A program made the translations under genes and the position numbers. A DNA stretch of 64,000 nt from assembly GCA_018241525.1 (NCBI GenBank), contig JAFEDR010000001.1, positions 434,001 through 498,000 of the forward strand, read 5' to 3'. This document shows, in pieces, positions 51,161-64,000 of this stretch. The stretch's first letter is position 1, and every line of letters starts with the position of its first letter. The stretch comes from Pseudomonadota bacterium (GTDB lineage: Bacteria; Pseudomonadota; Gammaproteobacteria; Steroidobacterales; Steroidobacteraceae). A model generated the notes under the pieces. It had not been told where the DNA came from and made no database searches. It was given only the letters and a program-made list of their open reading frames with translations.

Positions 51161-51949
51161 ATGGCCGACTCCGATGCCGATTTCCAGGTGCCCGCCCGGC
51201 CGAGGCGGCGCGGGGTGTTCCTGCTCCCGAACCTGCTGACCACCGGCAACCTGTTCGCCGGGTTCTACGGCATCGTCGCCGCGATCGACGGCAACTTCGA
51301 CCGGGCCTCGGCGGCGATCTTTGCCGCCATGCTCTTCGACGGCCTCGACGGCCGCGTCGCCCGCTGGACGCACACCGAGACGCTGTTCGGCAAGGAATAC
51401 GATAGCCTCTCGGACCTGGTCGCCTTTGGGCTCGGCCCGGCGATCATCGTCTACCAGTGGGGCGTCGCGCGGCTCGCCGAGTACAACGCCATGTGGGGCC
51501 GGGTCGGCTGGCTCGTGACGTTCTTCTACGCGGTCGCGACCGCGCTGCGGCTCGCGCGCTTCAACACGCGGACCGCGACCGTCGACAAGCGCTACTTTGA
51601 AGGGCTGCCGTCGCCGGGTGCGGCTGCGGTGGTCGCCTCGTTCATCTGGTGCGCGCACAAGTACGGCCTCGGCGGGCTGAGCGGGCTCGTGGCCTCGTTC
51701 GTCGTCACCGCGGTCGCCGGCCTGCTGATGGTCAGTCAGTTCTACTACTCGAGCTTCAAGGGCCTGAAGCTGACCGGCCGCGTGCGCTTCACGTACGCCA
51801 TCCTGATCCCGCTCGTGTTCGTCGTGATCTCGATCGAACCGCCGCTGGTGCTGTTCCTGCTGTTCGGTACGTTCGCGCTGTCGGCGCCGCTGCTGGCCGG
51901 GTGGCGGCGGCTGCGCCGGCGTCCGCCGGCCGGACTCGCCAGGCCCTGA
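51161..51949 (+). CDS. pssA: CDP-diacylglycerol--serine O-phosphatidyltransferase
   Basis: This 262-residue membrane enzyme of the CDP-alcohol phosphotransferase family makes phosphatidylserine. The catalytic motif is [42 protein letters not shown] at the N-terminus and about seven helices fit the type I (Bacillus-like) PssA also found in pseudomonads. No SD site is seen. The stop overlaps the next ATG (TGATG). Confidence 0.93.
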   Translation: MADSDADFQVPARPRRRGVFLLPNLLTTGNLFAGFYGIVAAIDGNFDRASAAIFAAMLFDGLDGRVARWTHTETLFGKEYDSLSDLVAFGLGPAIIVYQWGVARLAEYNAMWGRVGWLVTFFYAVATALRLARFNTRTATVDKRYFEGLPSPGAAAVVASFIWCAHKYGLGGLSGLVASFVVTAVAGLLMVSQFYYSSFKGLKLTGRVRFTYAILIPLVFVVISIEPPLVLFLLFGTFALSAPLLAGWRRLRRRPPAGLARP

Positions 51950-52617
51950 TGGACGCCCGCCGGGCCGCGATCCTCGGCACGATCGGCGTCGAACGCTTCG
52001 TCGCCCGGGCGCCGGCGCCGCCAACGACGCCCCCGGGGGCGAGCGATCCGGCCGCGCTCGACTGGGACGGCCTAGCCGCCGCGGTGCGCGGCTGCACCCG
52101 CTGCGCGCTCGCCGCCACGCGCACCCACACCGTCTTCGGGGTCGGCGACCGCGCCGCCCGCTGGCTGGTGGTCGGCGAGGCGCCGGGCGCCGACGAGGAC
52201 CGGCAGGGCGAGCCGTTCGTCGGCCGGGCCGGGCAACTGCTGAATTCGATGCTGCGCGGCGCGGGCCTCGCGCGCGAGCAGGTGTTCATCGCGAACGTGC
52301 TGAAGTGCCGGCCGCCGGGCAACCGCGATCCGCTGCCCGAGGAGGTGCGCTGCTGCCTGCCGTACCTGCACCGGCAGATCGCACTGCTCGCGCCGGAGCT
52401 GATCCTGTGCGTCGGGCGGATCGCCGCGCAGACCCTGCTCGGCGTGGAGACGCCGATTGGACAGCTGCGCGGCCGGCGCCACGTGCTGCAGCCCTTCGGC
52501 ACGCCGCTGGTCGTGACCTACCACCCGGCGTACCTGCTGCGCTCGCCCGGCGAGAAGCGCAAGAGCTGGGCGGACCTCAAGCTCGCCCTGGAGATCTCGA
52601 GTGGCCACGGCGCGTGA
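51949..52617 (+). CDS. Family 4-type uracil-DNA glycosylase (Fe-S)
   Basis: The 222-residue protein removes uracil from [27 protein letters not shown] is the uracil-binding motif, [13 protein letters not shown] and HPAYLLR form the other active-site motifs. Cysteines in CTRCAL, LKCR and RCCLP are the likely [4Fe-4S] ligands. It is functionally linked to dcd in this window, since dUTP is the source of DNA uracil, but they are not adjacent. Confidence 0.92.
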   Translation: MDARRAAILGTIGVERFVARAPAPPTTPPGASDPAALDWDGLAAAVRGCTRCALAATRTHTVFGVGDRAARWLVVGEAPGADEDRQGEPFVGRAGQLLNSMLRGAGLAREQVFIANVLKCRPPGNRDPLPEEVRCCLPYLHRQIALLAPELILCVGRIAAQTLLGVETPIGQLRGRRHVLQPFGTPLVVTYHPAYLLRSPGEKRKSWADLKLALEISSGHGA

Positions 52618-53128
52618 CCTCGTCCCGCCGCCGCGGGTGACGCACCGGCGCATGGTCGAGGCCGACCTCGCCGACGTCGCGGCGCTCGAGAATGCCGCCT
52701 ACATGTTCCCGTGGAGCATCGGGATCTTCCGCGACTGCCTGCGGGTGGGCTACACCTGCCGGGTGCTCGAGGCGCCGGACGGCATCGGTGGCTACGGCAT
52801 CATGTCGATGGGCGCGGGCGAGGCGCACATCCTCAACGTCTGCGTGCGCGCCGACCTGCGCGGCCAGAGCGTCGGCCGGCGCCTGATGGGCTGGCTGCTC
52901 GACGAGGCGCGCAGTGCCGGTCAGGGCTGGGTGTTCCTCGAGGTGCGCCCGTCGAACCGGCCGGCGATCCTGCTGTACGAGTCGCTGGGATTCGCCCCGG
53001 TCGGCCTGCGTCGCGGCTACTACCAGGCGGTCGGCGGCCGCGAGGACGCGATCGTCTACCGGCTCGACCTCGACGTCTGGGAGGAGCAGCGGGCGCGGCA
53101 GGGCCTGGCCGTGCGGCGCGACGGCTGA
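52601..53128 (+). CDS. rimI: Ribosomal-protein-alanine N-acetyltransferase RimI
   Basis: The 175-residue GNAT-fold enzyme acetylates the N-terminus of ribosomal protein S18. [22 protein letters not shown] is the acetyl-CoA loop, and [20 protein letters not shown] with GRED are RimI-typical. GTG 52601 overlaps the glycosylase gene by 17 bases; ATG 52652 is a possible shorter start that keeps the whole core domain. Confidence 0.92.
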   Translation: MATARDLVPPPRVTHRRMVEADLADVAALENAAYMFPWSIGIFRDCLRVGYTCRVLEAPDGIGGYGIMSMGAGEAHILNVCVRADLRGQSVGRRLMGWLLDEARSAGQGWVFLEVRPSNRPAILLYESLGFAPVGLRRGYYQAVGGREDAIVYRLDLDVWEEQRARQGLAVRRDG

Positions 53129-53166
53129 ACGGCTACCATTGCGGCCCCGCGTGGCCGCCGCTTCCC

Positions 53167-54768
53167 ATGAACGACACGACCCTGGGCGCTGAAATCGAGC
53201 GCCGCCGCACCTTTGCGATCATTTCGCACCCCGACGCCGGCAAGACGACGCTGACCGAGAAGCTGCTGCTGTTCGGCGGCGCGATCCAGATGGCCGGCAC
53301 CGTCAAGGGGCGCAAGGCGGCGCGCCACGCGACCTCCGACTGGATGCGGCTCGAGCAGCAGCGCGGCATCTCGGTGACCTCCTCGGTGATGCAGTTCCCG
53401 TACCGCGACCGGATCGTGAACCTGCTCGACACGCCCGGACACGAGGACTTCTCCGAGGACACCTACCGCACGCTGACCGCGGTGGATTCCGCGCTGATGG
53501 TCATCGACTGCGCCAAGGGCGTCGAGGAGCGCACGATCAAGCTGATGGAGGTCTGCCGGCTGCGCGACACGCCGATCATGACCTTCGTCAACAAGCTCGA
53601 CCGCGACGGCCGCGAGCCGATCGAGCTGCTGGACGAGATCGAGCAGGTGCTCGGCCTGCGCTGCGCGCCGGTGACCTGGCCGATCGGCATGGGGCGCGAG
53701 CTGCGCGGCATCTACCACCTGCGCGAGGACCGGATCTACGTGTACGCCGCCGGCGAGAAGGGCCGCGCCGGCACCAATGTCGTGATCGACGGCCTCGATT
53801 CGCCGCAGGCGGCGGCGCTGCTCGGCGAGCGACGCGAGGCGCTGCGCGAGGAGATCGAGCTGGTGCGCGGTGCCACCGCGGAATTCGACCTCGAGGCGTA
53901 CCGCGCCGCGCGCCAGACCCCGGTGTTCTTCGGCTCCGCGATCAACAATTTCGGGGTCGAGGAGCTGCTCGCCGCGTTCGTCGAGCACGCCCCCGGGCCG
54001 CGGCCGCGCGCCGCGCTCAGCCGCAGCGTCGCGGCCACCGAGCCGCGCTTCAGCGGCTTCGTCTTCAAGATCCAGGCCAACATGGATCCGGCGCATCGCG
54101 ACCGGATCGCGTTCCTGCGCATCTGCTCGGGCCGCTACCAGCGCGGCATGCGCCTGCACCACGTGCGACTCGGCAAGGAGGTGCGGGTCGCGGACGCGCT
54201 GACCTTCATGGCGGCGGACCGCCAGCAGGCCGAGGAGGCCTTCGCCGGCGACATCATCGGCCTGCACAACCACGGCACGATCAACATCGGCGACACCTTC
54301 AGCGAGGGCGAGAAGCTGACGTTCACCGGCATCCCGAACTTCGCGCCGGAGCTGTTCCGGCGTGCGGTGCTGAAGGACCCGCTGAAGGCGAAGGCGCTGC
54401 AGAAGGGGCTCGCGCAGCTGTGCGAGGAGGGCGCGACGCAGCTGTTCAGGCCGCTGCGCAACAACGACTCGATCCTCGGCGCGGTCGGCCAGCTGCAGTT
54501 CGAGGTGGTCGCTTTCCGCCTGCAGGACGAGTACGGCGTGCAGTGCGTGTTCGAGGGCGTGACCGTCGCGACCGCGCGCTGGATCGTCTGCGCGGACCCG
54601 AAGAAGCTCGCCGAATTCCGCGAGCGCTGCTACGAGCACCTGGCGCTCGACCACGCCGGCGAGCTCGTCTACCTCGCGCCGACGCGCGTCAACCTCGAGC
54701 TGACCATGGAGCGCTGGCCGGGCGTGACGTTCCGCGAGACCCGCGAGCACCTCGCCTCGGCCGCCTGA
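53167..54768 (+). CDS. prfC: Peptide chain release factor 3
   Basis: The 533-residue translational GTPase recycles RF1 and RF2 from the ribosome. G1 [13 protein letters not shown]3 DTPGHEDF and G4 NKLDRD are intact, with the RF3 insertion [21 protein letters not shown] cut by switch I. Domain II starts near residue 290 ([22 protein letters not shown]), and the C-terminal domain ends in [14 protein letters not shown] 53167. Confidence 0.97.
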   Translation: MNDTTLGAEIERRRTFAIISHPDAGKTTLTEKLLLFGGAIQMAGTVKGRKAARHATSDWMRLEQQRGISVTSSVMQFPYRDRIVNLLDTPGHEDFSEDTYRTLTAVDSALMVIDCAKGVEERTIKLMEVCRLRDTPIMTFVNKLDRDGREPIELLDEIEQVLGLRCAPVTWPIGMGRELRGIYHLREDRIYVYAAGEKGRAGTNVVIDGLDSPQAAALLGERREALREEIELVRGATAEFDLEAYRAARQTPVFFGSAINNFGVEELLAAFVEHAPGPRPRAALSRSVAATEPRFSGFVFKIQANMDPAHRDRIAFLRICSGRYQRGMRLHHVRLGKEVRVADALTFMAADRQQAEEAFAGDIIGLHNHGTINIGDTFSEGEKLTFTGIPNFAPELFRRAVLKDPLKAKALQKGLAQLCEEGATQLFRPLRNNDSILGAVGQLQFEVVAFRLQDEYGVQCVFEGVTVATARWIVCADPKKLAEFRERCYEHLALDHAGELVYLAPTRVNLELTMERWPGVTFRETREHLASAA

Positions 54769-54833
54769 CGCGCCTCAGCCGGCCGCCTCGTGCAGTGCAA
54801 GAGGCCGCGGCCGCGGCCGGCGCGCGCCGTGGC

Positions 54834-54862
54834 TTGTCTGACTCCCGGTGATCGTCAATCAT
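54834..54862 (+). promoter_or_regulatory. Possible promoter of the PhaB-type gene
   Basis: TTGTCT (54834-54839), 17 bases and AATCAT (54857-54862) lie 40 bases before the ATG. Just upstream, GGCCGCCTC...GAGGCCGC could form a prfC 3' hairpin without a U-tract. Confidence 0.3.
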
Positions 54863-54901
54863 GGTCCCCCGGCGGGCGGGCAGGCAGTGAGGGAAACGAC
54901 G

Positions 54902-55642
54902 ATGACGAAGCGGATCGCATACGTGACGGGCGGCATGGGTGGCATCGGCAGCTCGATCACGACCCGGCTGTGCGAGGCCGGCCACACGGTCGTCGCCGGC
55001 TGCGGGCCCGGCTCCGCGCGTCGCGAGCGCTGGCTCGCGCAGATGCGCAGCCGTGGCTATGACGTGCACGCCTCCGAAGGCAACGTCGCCGATTGGGAGT
55101 CGACCCGTGCTGCGTTCGAGAAGGTGCGGCAGGACATCGGCCCGGTCGACATCCTGGTCAATAACGCCGGCATCACCCGCGACGGCACGTTTCGCCGCAT
55201 GTCGCTCGAGGACTGGCGCGCGGTCATCGACACGAACCTGAACAGCCTCTTCAACGTCACCAAGCAGGTCATCGACGGCATGCTCGACCGCGGCTGGGGT
55301 CGCATCGTCAACATCTCGTCGGTCAACGGCCAGAAGGGCCAGTTCGGCCAGACGAACTATTCGACCGCCAAGGCCGGCATCCATGGCTTCACGATGGCGC
55401 TCGCCCAGGAAGTCGCGGGCAAGGGCGTCACCGTCAACACCGTCTCGCCGGGCTACATCGCGACCGACATGGTCACGGCGATGAAGCCCGAGGTACTGGA
55501 GAAGATCGTCGCGACGATTCCGGTCAAGCGGCTCGGTCGGCCCGACGAGATCGGCTCGATCGTGACCTGGCTCGCCTCCGAGGAGTCCGCCTTCGCCACC
55601 GGCGCCGACTTCTCGCTGAACGGCGGCCTGCACATGGGCTGA
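54902..55642 (+). CDS. phaB: Acetoacetyl-CoA reductase (PhaB type)
   Basis: This 246-residue short-chain dehydrogenase reduces acetoacetyl-CoA to (R)-3-hydroxybutyryl-CoA. TGGMGGIGSSI is the cofactor loop, NNAG and the SSVNGQKGQFGQTNYSTAKAG segment hold the catalytic Ser-Tyr-Lys, and VSPGYIATDMV follows. Length and these motifs favour PhaB over FabG. No phaA or phaC is nearby. GAGGGA precedes the ATG. Confidence 0.88.
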   Translation: MTKRIAYVTGGMGGIGSSITTRLCEAGHTVVAGCGPGSARRERWLAQMRSRGYDVHASEGNVADWESTRAAFEKVRQDIGPVDILVNNAGITRDGTFRRMSLEDWRAVIDTNLNSLFNVTKQVIDGMLDRGWGRIVNISSVNGQKGQFGQTNYSTAKAGIHGFTMALAQEVAGKGVTVNTVSPGYIATDMVTAMKPEVLEKIVATIPVKRLGRPDEIGSIVTWLASEESAFATGADFSLNGGLHMG

Positions 55643-55646
55643 GCGG

Positions 55647-56450
55647 CTACCAGCCCGCGGGATCGACGCGATAGAAGCGCGCGAGCTCGGCGTAGAGCGC
55701 CGGGTGTTCCGCGCGCAGCGGCACCGGCGTCTCGTAGAATGCCTCGCTCGCGACCGCGAAGAACTCGGCCTCGTTCTCGATCGCGTACGGATCGAGCAGC
55801 GTGTCCTCGCCGGCCGCGGCTCGCGCCTCGAGCTCGTCGAAGGCCTCGCCGAGCACGGCCGCCCAGCGCTCGTAGTCGCGCGGCCCGTCGAGCAGCGGCG
55901 CGCCATTCGCGGCGCCTTCCTCCTCGTCGAGGTAGTGCGCGAATTCATGGATCACGACGTTGTAGCCGTCGCCGGAATCGCGCACGTCGCGCCACGAGAG
56001 GATGATCCGCGAGGTGTCCCAGCTCTGGCCCGCGAGCGCGCGCTCGCGCTCGGACACGACGCCATCCTCGACGACCTGGTCGCGGACCACGAACTCGTCC
56101 GGATAGACGAGGATCGAGCGCAGTTCGTCGAAGACGTGCTCGCTGCGGTTGAGCACCAGCAGGCAGGCCTGCGCGGCGATCTCGACGCGCATCGCTTCGC
56201 TGACCTCGAGTCCGCCGCAGCCGTAGAAGGCGCGCTCGGTGAGGAACACGCGGACGCGCTCGGCGAGGCGCGCCTGCAGGTCGGGCGGCAGCCGCTGCCA
56301 GGCGCGACTGTCCTGCAGCAGCGCCCGCTGCGGCGCCGGCAGCGGCGAGGTGCGCAGCCGGGCGCGGCGCCGGCGGCGCCACCAGGGGACGCCCAGCAGC
56401 CAGGCGAGTACCCCGCCGGCAGCCGCGAGCGCGACCAGCAGCGCCGTCAT
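55647..56450 (-). CDS. mtfA: MtfA/M90 family zinc peptidase
   Basis: This 267-residue protein has one N-terminal helix (2-20) and the MtfA domain: AFYGCGGLEVSEAMRVEIAA, VVSERERALAGQSWD, and zinc-binding HEFAH in VVIHEFAHYLDEEEGAANG. NEAEFFAVASEAFYE carries the third ligand. In E. coli MtfA binds Mlc and regulates ptsG; here its role is unknown. Its ATG overlaps the transglutaminase stop. Confidence 0.9.
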   Translation of the reverse strand: MTALLVALAAAGGVLAWLLGVPWWRRRRRARLRTSPLPAPQRALLQDSRAWQRLPPDLQARLAERVRVFLTERAFYGCGGLEVSEAMRVEIAAQACLLVLNRSEHVFDELRSILVYPDEFVVRDQVVEDGVVSERERALAGQSWDTSRIILSWRDVRDSGDGYNVVIHEFAHYLDEEEGAANGAPLLDGPRDYERWAAVLGEAFDELEARAAAGEDTLLDPYAIENEAEFFAVASEAFYETPVPLRAEHPALYAELARFYRVDPAGW

Positions 56451-58444
56451 CGGCCGCGGCGGGCGAGCCGGGCGCGCAGTGCGCGGGCGAGCCCGGCGAC
56501 CTCGCGCGCTGCCGCCGGGCGCGCCGCGCCGAGGTAGCGCGCGGCGACGTAGGCATCGACCAGCGCCGCCATCGGCGCCGCGAGGTCCGGCCGTGCGGCG
56601 GCGATGCGCCGGCCGAAGTCGAGCGGTCCTTCGGCGGGTGCGCGCGCGAGTCCCGCGGACGCCAGCGCGCGGCCGGCCGAATCCCACGCGGCGAGCAGCG
56701 GGTCGCGCGTGCGGGGCCGCAGCTCCCAGGCGAGCCAGGCGCCGAGCGCGAGCGCGGCGAGCGCGAACCCCGCCGTCAGCGCGATCGCGAGGCCCTGCCA
56801 GCCGAGCGCTCCGAGGCCGAGCCGCTCGAGCAGGGCCTGCTGGTCCAGCGGGTTGTAGCCGATGATTGCCTCGTTCCAGCGCGTGCGCGTCGCATCCCAC
56901 AGGGCGCGTGCCCGCAACAGCCACGGCGCCGCCGCGTACAGGCCGGCCTCGCGCTCGCGCGCGCCGCTGAGCGGCAGGCTGCCCCGATGCACCCGCTCCG
57001 GCGCGACCGCCGCGGTCGGATCGACCCGGATCCAGCCGCGGCCGGCGAGCCAGACCTCGCTCCACGCGTGCGCGCTCGACTGGCGCACCAGCAGGTAGCC
57101 GCCGTACACGTTCCACTCGCCGCCCTGGTAGCCGACCACCACGCGGGCCGGGATGCCGGCGGCGCGCATCAGCACCGTGAATGCGGAGGCGTAGTGCTCG
57201 CAGAATCCCTTCTGCGTCTCGAACAGGAACTCGTCCACCGGCTCGGCGCCGAGCGGCGGCGGCTCGAGCGTGTACTCGAAGGGGCCGCGCCGGAAACGCG
57301 CCAGCACCGCCTCGATGAACGCCGGCTCGTCCCGCGAGCCCGCCCGCAGCTCGGCGGCCAGCGCGCGTGCCCGCGGTGCGCGCCCGTCGGGCAGGCGCCG
57401 GTCGCGCCGCGCGAGATCGGCGGGCAGCGCCGAGGGCATCAGCGCGGCCGCCGTGGCTGAGCGCAGCTCGTAGGTGAACGGCGCGGTCACCGGCGCGCGC
57501 TCGCTGAGCCCCGGCTCGACCCGCACCAGCGTCGCGGCGCGGCTGCGCAGCGCGACCGCCGCCGGCCAGCGGATCACGGTGTCGAGCCCGACCAGCCACT
57601 CGCGCTGGGTCGGCTCGAGTGTGATCCGGTAGTCGTACTCCGGGCCGCCCGGGAGCAGCTCCGGCGGGGCGAAGTCCGCGCCGCCGGAGCGCCGGGTCCA
57701 GCGGCGGCCGTCGAAGTCCTCGAGTACCAGCACCCGCCAGTAGCGGTCGTCCGGCGGCGGTACCGCGGCGCCGAAATGGGCACGGAACGCCGGGTCGTCC
57801 GACAGGCCGAGCTGGGCCACGTCACCCGGGCTCATTTCCTCGCCGATGCCCGTCGTGTGGCGCTCGCTTGCGGTCGGCAGTGCCCAGAAGCGGCCCTCGA
57901 TCCGCGGCACCAGCACGAACAGGATCGCCGCGAGCGGCAGCCCGAGCGCGAGCAGCCGCGCCGCGAGCCGGAACGGCCGGACCTCGCTGTTGGCCTCGAC
58001 CGGGCGGTGGACGCGCGCGAGCGCCGCGACCAGCAGCCAGGCGGCGACCAGCACGTAGCCGAGGCGCGCCAGCGACTGCTCGTAGAGCAGCGTCGCGAGG
58101 CACAGCAGCAGCCCGACGAAGACCAGCACCGCGTGATCGCGCGGCGCGCGCGTCTCGAGCAGCTTGAGGCACGCCATCACCGACAGCAGCGCCGTGCCGG
58201 CGTCCAGGCCGTTCAGCGTCCGGTAGCCGGCGAACACCGCCACCGTCGCCGCGAGCGCCGCGCCGGCGCGCACGCTGCGCGGCGGCAGCGCCCAGCCGCG
58301 CTGCTCCGCGAGCAGCCGCCAGAGGACCGCGCCGGCGAGCGCGGCGCTGATCCAGGTCGGCAGGTGAGCGAGGTGCGGCAGCAGCGCCACGACCAGCGCG
58401 CCGCAGGTCACGAGCAGCCGTTCCACGCCCGGCGAGCGCTTCAC
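56447..58444 (-). CDS. TgpA-type transglutaminase-like membrane protein
   Basis: The 665-residue protein has about six N-terminal helices, a periplasmic transglutaminase-like domain and a final helix (about 550-575) before a DUF4129-like cytoplasmic tail. The Cys-His-Asp triad is visible in KGFCEHYASAFTVLMRAAGIPARVVVGY, SSAHAWSEVW and RVDPTAA. Homologue TgpA is essential in Pseudomonas. GTG 58444 overlaps the DUF58 stop. It belongs to the MoxR-DUF58-TgpA operon. Confidence 0.9.
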   Translation of the reverse strand: MKRSPGVERLLVTCGALVVALLPHLAHLPTWISAALAGAVLWRLLAEQRGWALPPRSVRAGAALAATVAVFAGYRTLNGLDAGTALLSVMACLKLLETRAPRDHAVLVFVGLLLCLATLLYEQSLARLGYVLVAAWLLVAALARVHRPVEANSEVRPFRLAARLLALGLPLAAILFVLVPRIEGRFWALPTASERHTTGIGEEMSPGDVAQLGLSDDPAFRAHFGAAVPPPDDRYWRVLVLEDFDGRRWTRRSGGADFAPPELLPGGPEYDYRITLEPTQREWLVGLDTVIRWPAAVALRSRAATLVRVEPGLSERAPVTAPFTYELRSATAAALMPSALPADLARRDRRLPDGRAPRARALAAELRAGSRDEPAFIEAVLARFRRGPFEYTLEPPPLGAEPVDEFLFETQKGFCEHYASAFTVLMRAAGIPARVVVGYQGGEWNVYGGYLLVRQSSAHAWSEVWLAGRGWIRVDPTAAVAPERVHRGSLPLSGAREREAGLYAAAPWLLRARALWDATRTRWNEAIIGYNPLDQQALLERLGLGALGWQGLAIALTAGFALAALALGAWLAWELRPRTRDPLLAAWDSAGRALASAGLARAPAEGPLDFGRRIAAARPDLAAPMAALVDAYVAARYLGAARPAAAREVAGLARALRARLARRGR

Positions 58445-59442
58445 GGGTCGCTCCGCGGCAGGCCGAAGGTCGCGAGCCGCGCGAGGCACGCGTTGCGGTG
58501 CGCGAGCCCGGCGCCCGGCGCCGTCTCGCCGTCGGGCAGGCGGATCCCGTAGCGGTCGCCGCGTTCCTCCGCGTCGAGGATCCAGCGCGTCAGCCGCGCG
58601 AGCCGGGCCTCGAGGTCCCGGCCGGGCACGGCCGCCAGGTCGAGCACGATCGGCGCGCGGGCGGCGCCGACGTACTCCTTGACGACGAGTTCGCCGCCGC
58701 GGGCCCACGCCTTCCAGGCGATGCGCCGTGGCGGGTCGCCGCTGCGAAACGCGCGCAGGCCGGCGAAGTCCTCCTCGCCGCTGGCTCGGCCATCATGGGC
58801 GGCGCCGGCCTCCGCATCGGGCGGCGGGCCGCCGGCGTCGCGCGGCGCGGGCCGCGGATAGACGAGGCAGGTGAGTTCCGGGTGGGTCCAGGTCCAGGCC
58901 GTGAACAGCCCGAGCGGGAAGCTCGACTCCACCCGCAGGCGCGGCAGGCCCACCCGGCCGCGCCGCTCGGTCGGCACCCGCACCGCGGCGGTCGTGCCGG
59001 TCGCCGCCGGCACGCTGACCGCGTGCGCGGTGCGGGCGCCGACCTTGAGGACGATGTCCTCGCGCCCCGAGGGCGCCTCCAGCGCGAATGCGAACTCCGC
59101 CTCGTCGCCCGCGAACGGCGCGCGCGTACCGGCCGGCGTGATGCGCAGTCCCGCGAGGTTGTGGTGGCACTGGTGCATCGCGACCCAGCCGCCGGCGGCC
59201 AGCAGGAAGGTCAGCGCGAGCGCGAGGTTGTTGCCGTAGTTGAGGCCGGCCAGCAGCATCGCGAACAGCATGCCGCCGTAGGCGAGCCCGAGGCCGGTCG
59301 GCAGGATGTAGACGCGTCGCCGGCTGATGGTGACGGTGCCGAGATCGGCGCCGTGCCGGCGCCGCGACCAGGCCACGGCGCGATCGGCGACCGCCTGGCG
59401 CCAGCGCCGAAGGCGCGCGGCGAGCCATGCCGGCACCGCCAC
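58441..59442 (-). CDS. DUF58 domain protein
   Basis: The protein of about 333 residues has two helices (about 48-85) and a DUF58 domain with GEEDFAGLRAFRSGDPPRRIAWKAWARGGELVVKEY. DUF58 proteins partner with MoxR AAA ATPases and are often compared with von Willebrand-type domains. The start is inferred: GTG 59442 (or 59436) is the first start clear of the MoxR gene; longer frames run inside it. Confidence 0.85.
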   Translation of the reverse strand: MAVPAWLAARLRRWRQAVADRAVAWSRRRHGADLGTVTISRRRVYILPTGLGLAYGGMLFAMLLAGLNYGNNLALALTFLLAAGGWVAMHQCHHNLAGLRITPAGTRAPFAGDEAEFAFALEAPSGREDIVLKVGARTAHAVSVPAATGTTAAVRVPTERRGRVGLPRLRVESSFPLGLFTAWTWTHPELTCLVYPRPAPRDAGGPPPDAEAGAAHDGRASGEEDFAGLRAFRSGDPPRRIAWKAWARGGELVVKEYVGAARAPIVLDLAAVPGRDLEARLARLTRWILDAEERGDRYGIRLPDGETAPGAGLAHRNACLARLATFGLPRSDP

Positions 59443-59452
59443 CGCCGGCGCC

Positions 59453-60384
59453 TCAGGGGACCGGCACGGCCTCGAGCAGCAGGCGGTCGAGGTCGGCGCC
59501 CGGTGCGCCGTCGACCGCGCTCCTGAGCTCGAGCCGGTGCGCGACCACGGCGCGCGCCACCGCCTGCACGTCCTCCGGGACCACGCCCGGCCGCCCGTGC
59601 AGCAGCGCCCAGGCCTGGCTCGCGCGCAGCAGCACGATCGCCGCCCGCGGCGACAGGCCACTCTGGAAGTGCCCCGAGTCGCGCGTCTGCCGCACCAGCG
59701 CCTGGACATAGTCGAGCAGCGGGTCGGCGACGTGCACCGCCGGCACCGCCGCCTGCAGCGCGCGCAGCTGCTCGGCCTCGAGCAGCGGCGCGAGCGAGGC
59801 GAGCAGCTCGCGCCGGTCGCGTCCGCGCAGCAGCTCGCGCTCGAGCGCCGCCGCCGGGTAGCCGAGCTCGATCCGCATCAGGAAGCGGTCGAGCTGCGAC
59901 TCCGGCAGCGGGTAGGTGCCGAGCTGGTAGCTCGGGTTCTGGGTCGCGACCACGAAGAACGGCTCCGGCAGCGCGTGGCTGTGGCCGTCGACCGTCACCT
60001 GGCGCTCCTCCATCGCCTCGAGCAGCGCGCTTTGCGCCTTCGGCGTCGCGCGATTCACCTCGTCGGCCAGCACCAGCTGGGCGAAGACCGGGCCGCGGTG
60101 GAACTCGAACCGGCCGCTCGTCCGGTCGTACACCGACACGCCGATCACGTCGGCCGGCAGCAGGTCGCTCGTGAACTGCACCCGCTGGTAGGACAGGCCG
60201 AGCGCGCGCGCGAGCGCCTGGGCGAGCGTCGTCTTGCCGACCCCCGGCAGGTCCTCGATCAGCAGGTGGCCGCGGGCCAGCAGGCAGGCGAGGGCCAGGC
60301 GGATCTGGCGTTCCTTGCCGAGGATGATGCCGTTCAGCGCCGACACCACCGGGTCGAGCGCGCGCCGGGCGTCCGCGGCGGCGC

Positions 60385-60388
<4 letters not shown>
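59453..60388 (-). CDS. MoxR family AAA+ ATPase
   Basis: The 311-residue MoxR-type chaperone has Walker [15 protein letters not shown], Walker [23 protein letters not shown], sensor 1 ATQNP and arginine finger ESQLDRFLM. It likely remodels the neighbouring DUF58/TgpA proteins. The ATG overlaps the valS stop (ATGA), which ties this stress/envelope module to the essential valS operon. Confidence 0.94.
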
Positions 60389-63156
<2,768 letters not shown>

Positions 63157-63161
63157 GGTCG

Positions 63162-63601
63162 TCAGGCGGTCACGCGGTGGGTCTCGGGGGTGTGCCCGGC
63201 GGCGCGATAGTGCGCGAAGCGGCGGCGGCCGGCATCGCGGCGGGTCGAGTCCGCGTCGACGAACTCGGCGACCCGCGCGTACTCGAGGAACGCCGCCGGC
63301 GGCTCGAGGCCGAGGTTCACCAGCAGGTCGGCCGCGACCGGCGCACGGCAGCCGATCACGACCGGCGGCGCCGGTGGCTGGCCGGCGACGGTGCCGGCCG
63401 CCGCCAGCTCGTGCGGTACGAAGCTGCGATCAGCGAAGGTCCAGAGCAGCGCATCGAAGGCCTCTGCCTCGGCCGGCGTGTCGAGCGAGACGCAGACCGT
63501 CAGCTTCTGCAGGAACGCCTTCTCGATCAGGCGGCAGGCGTACACGAGCCGCGCGCGGTCGTCCTCGCCGTCGAGCACGTAGAAGTCGATCCGCGGCGCC
63601 A

Positions 63602-63602
<1 letters not shown>
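63162..63602 (-). CDS. holC: DNA polymerase III subunit chi
   Basis: The 146-residue chi subunit of the clamp-loader complex binds [28 protein letters not shown] and [14 protein letters not shown] are characteristic of chi. Its ATG overlaps the pepA stop. The order pepA-holC-valS is conserved in Gammaproteobacteria. Confidence 0.95.

Positions 63603-64000
<398 letters not shown>

Overview
The window is a dense, very GC-rich chromosomal segment with about 58 protein genes, one tRNA gene and no intergenic gap over 300 bases. Gene content and order point to a gammaproteobacterium. Several neighbourhoods are classic for that class: rpsT divergent from murJ-ribF-ileS-lspA-ispH; aceE-aceF-lpdA; pyrC-rnt; rsxB-nth; purM-purN-DUF3108 divergent from DUF2066-pgsA-like-hda; pepA-holC-valS. 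PHB-type reductase, pyruvate dehydrogenase, cytochrome P450 and c-di-GMP genes suggest a free-living aerobe. The genus cannot be read from the sequence. No phage, insertion sequence or CRISPR array is visible.

Layout. 1-7208: rpsT (5' part only), lipid II flippase, flavin kinase, IleRS, lipoprotein signal peptidase, IspH, then a tRNA-Thr(CGT) with its own promoter. 7240-14884: an accessory-looking block with a YbjQ protein and a small membrane partner, a VanZ-like protein, a fatty-acyl-AMP ligase fused to an acyl carrier domain, a P450, a divergent phosphopantetheinyl transferase, a DUF374 acyltransferase and a His-rich CDF metal exporter. 15094-23334: a GAF-PAS-PAS-GGDEF-EAL protein, nadC, a PuuD-like membrane protein, DUF1289, grxD, rnt, pyrC and an M17 aminopeptidase. 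23429-31887: the pyruvate dehydrogenase operon, then a two-component system divergent from a small exported protein, with a palindromic box between them.

31856-42847: nth, rsxB and metG; two PilT/PilU-type ATPases and a HEAT-repeat Ser/Thr kinase wedged between metG and apbC; then apbC and dcd. The dcd gene is interrupted by an in-frame intein of 408 residues. 42852-54768: purine genes, hda, wrbA, a lytic transglycosylase, proS, pssA, a uracil-DNA glycosylase, rimI and prfC. 54902-64000: a PhaB-type reductase, then a long leftward operon running pepA (3' end only), holC, valS, MoxR, DUF58, transglutaminase and MtfA-like protease.

The most remarkable feature is the dcd intein. It has intact splicing residues and sits exactly before the catalytic serine of dCTP deaminase. 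Both of its recognisable LAGLIDADG blocks have lost their acidic residues, so it looks like a splicing-competent intein whose homing function has decayed. Other leads are the acyl-AMP ligase/ACP-P450-PPTase-acyltransferase cluster and the HEAT-kinase next to the pilus-retraction ATPases.
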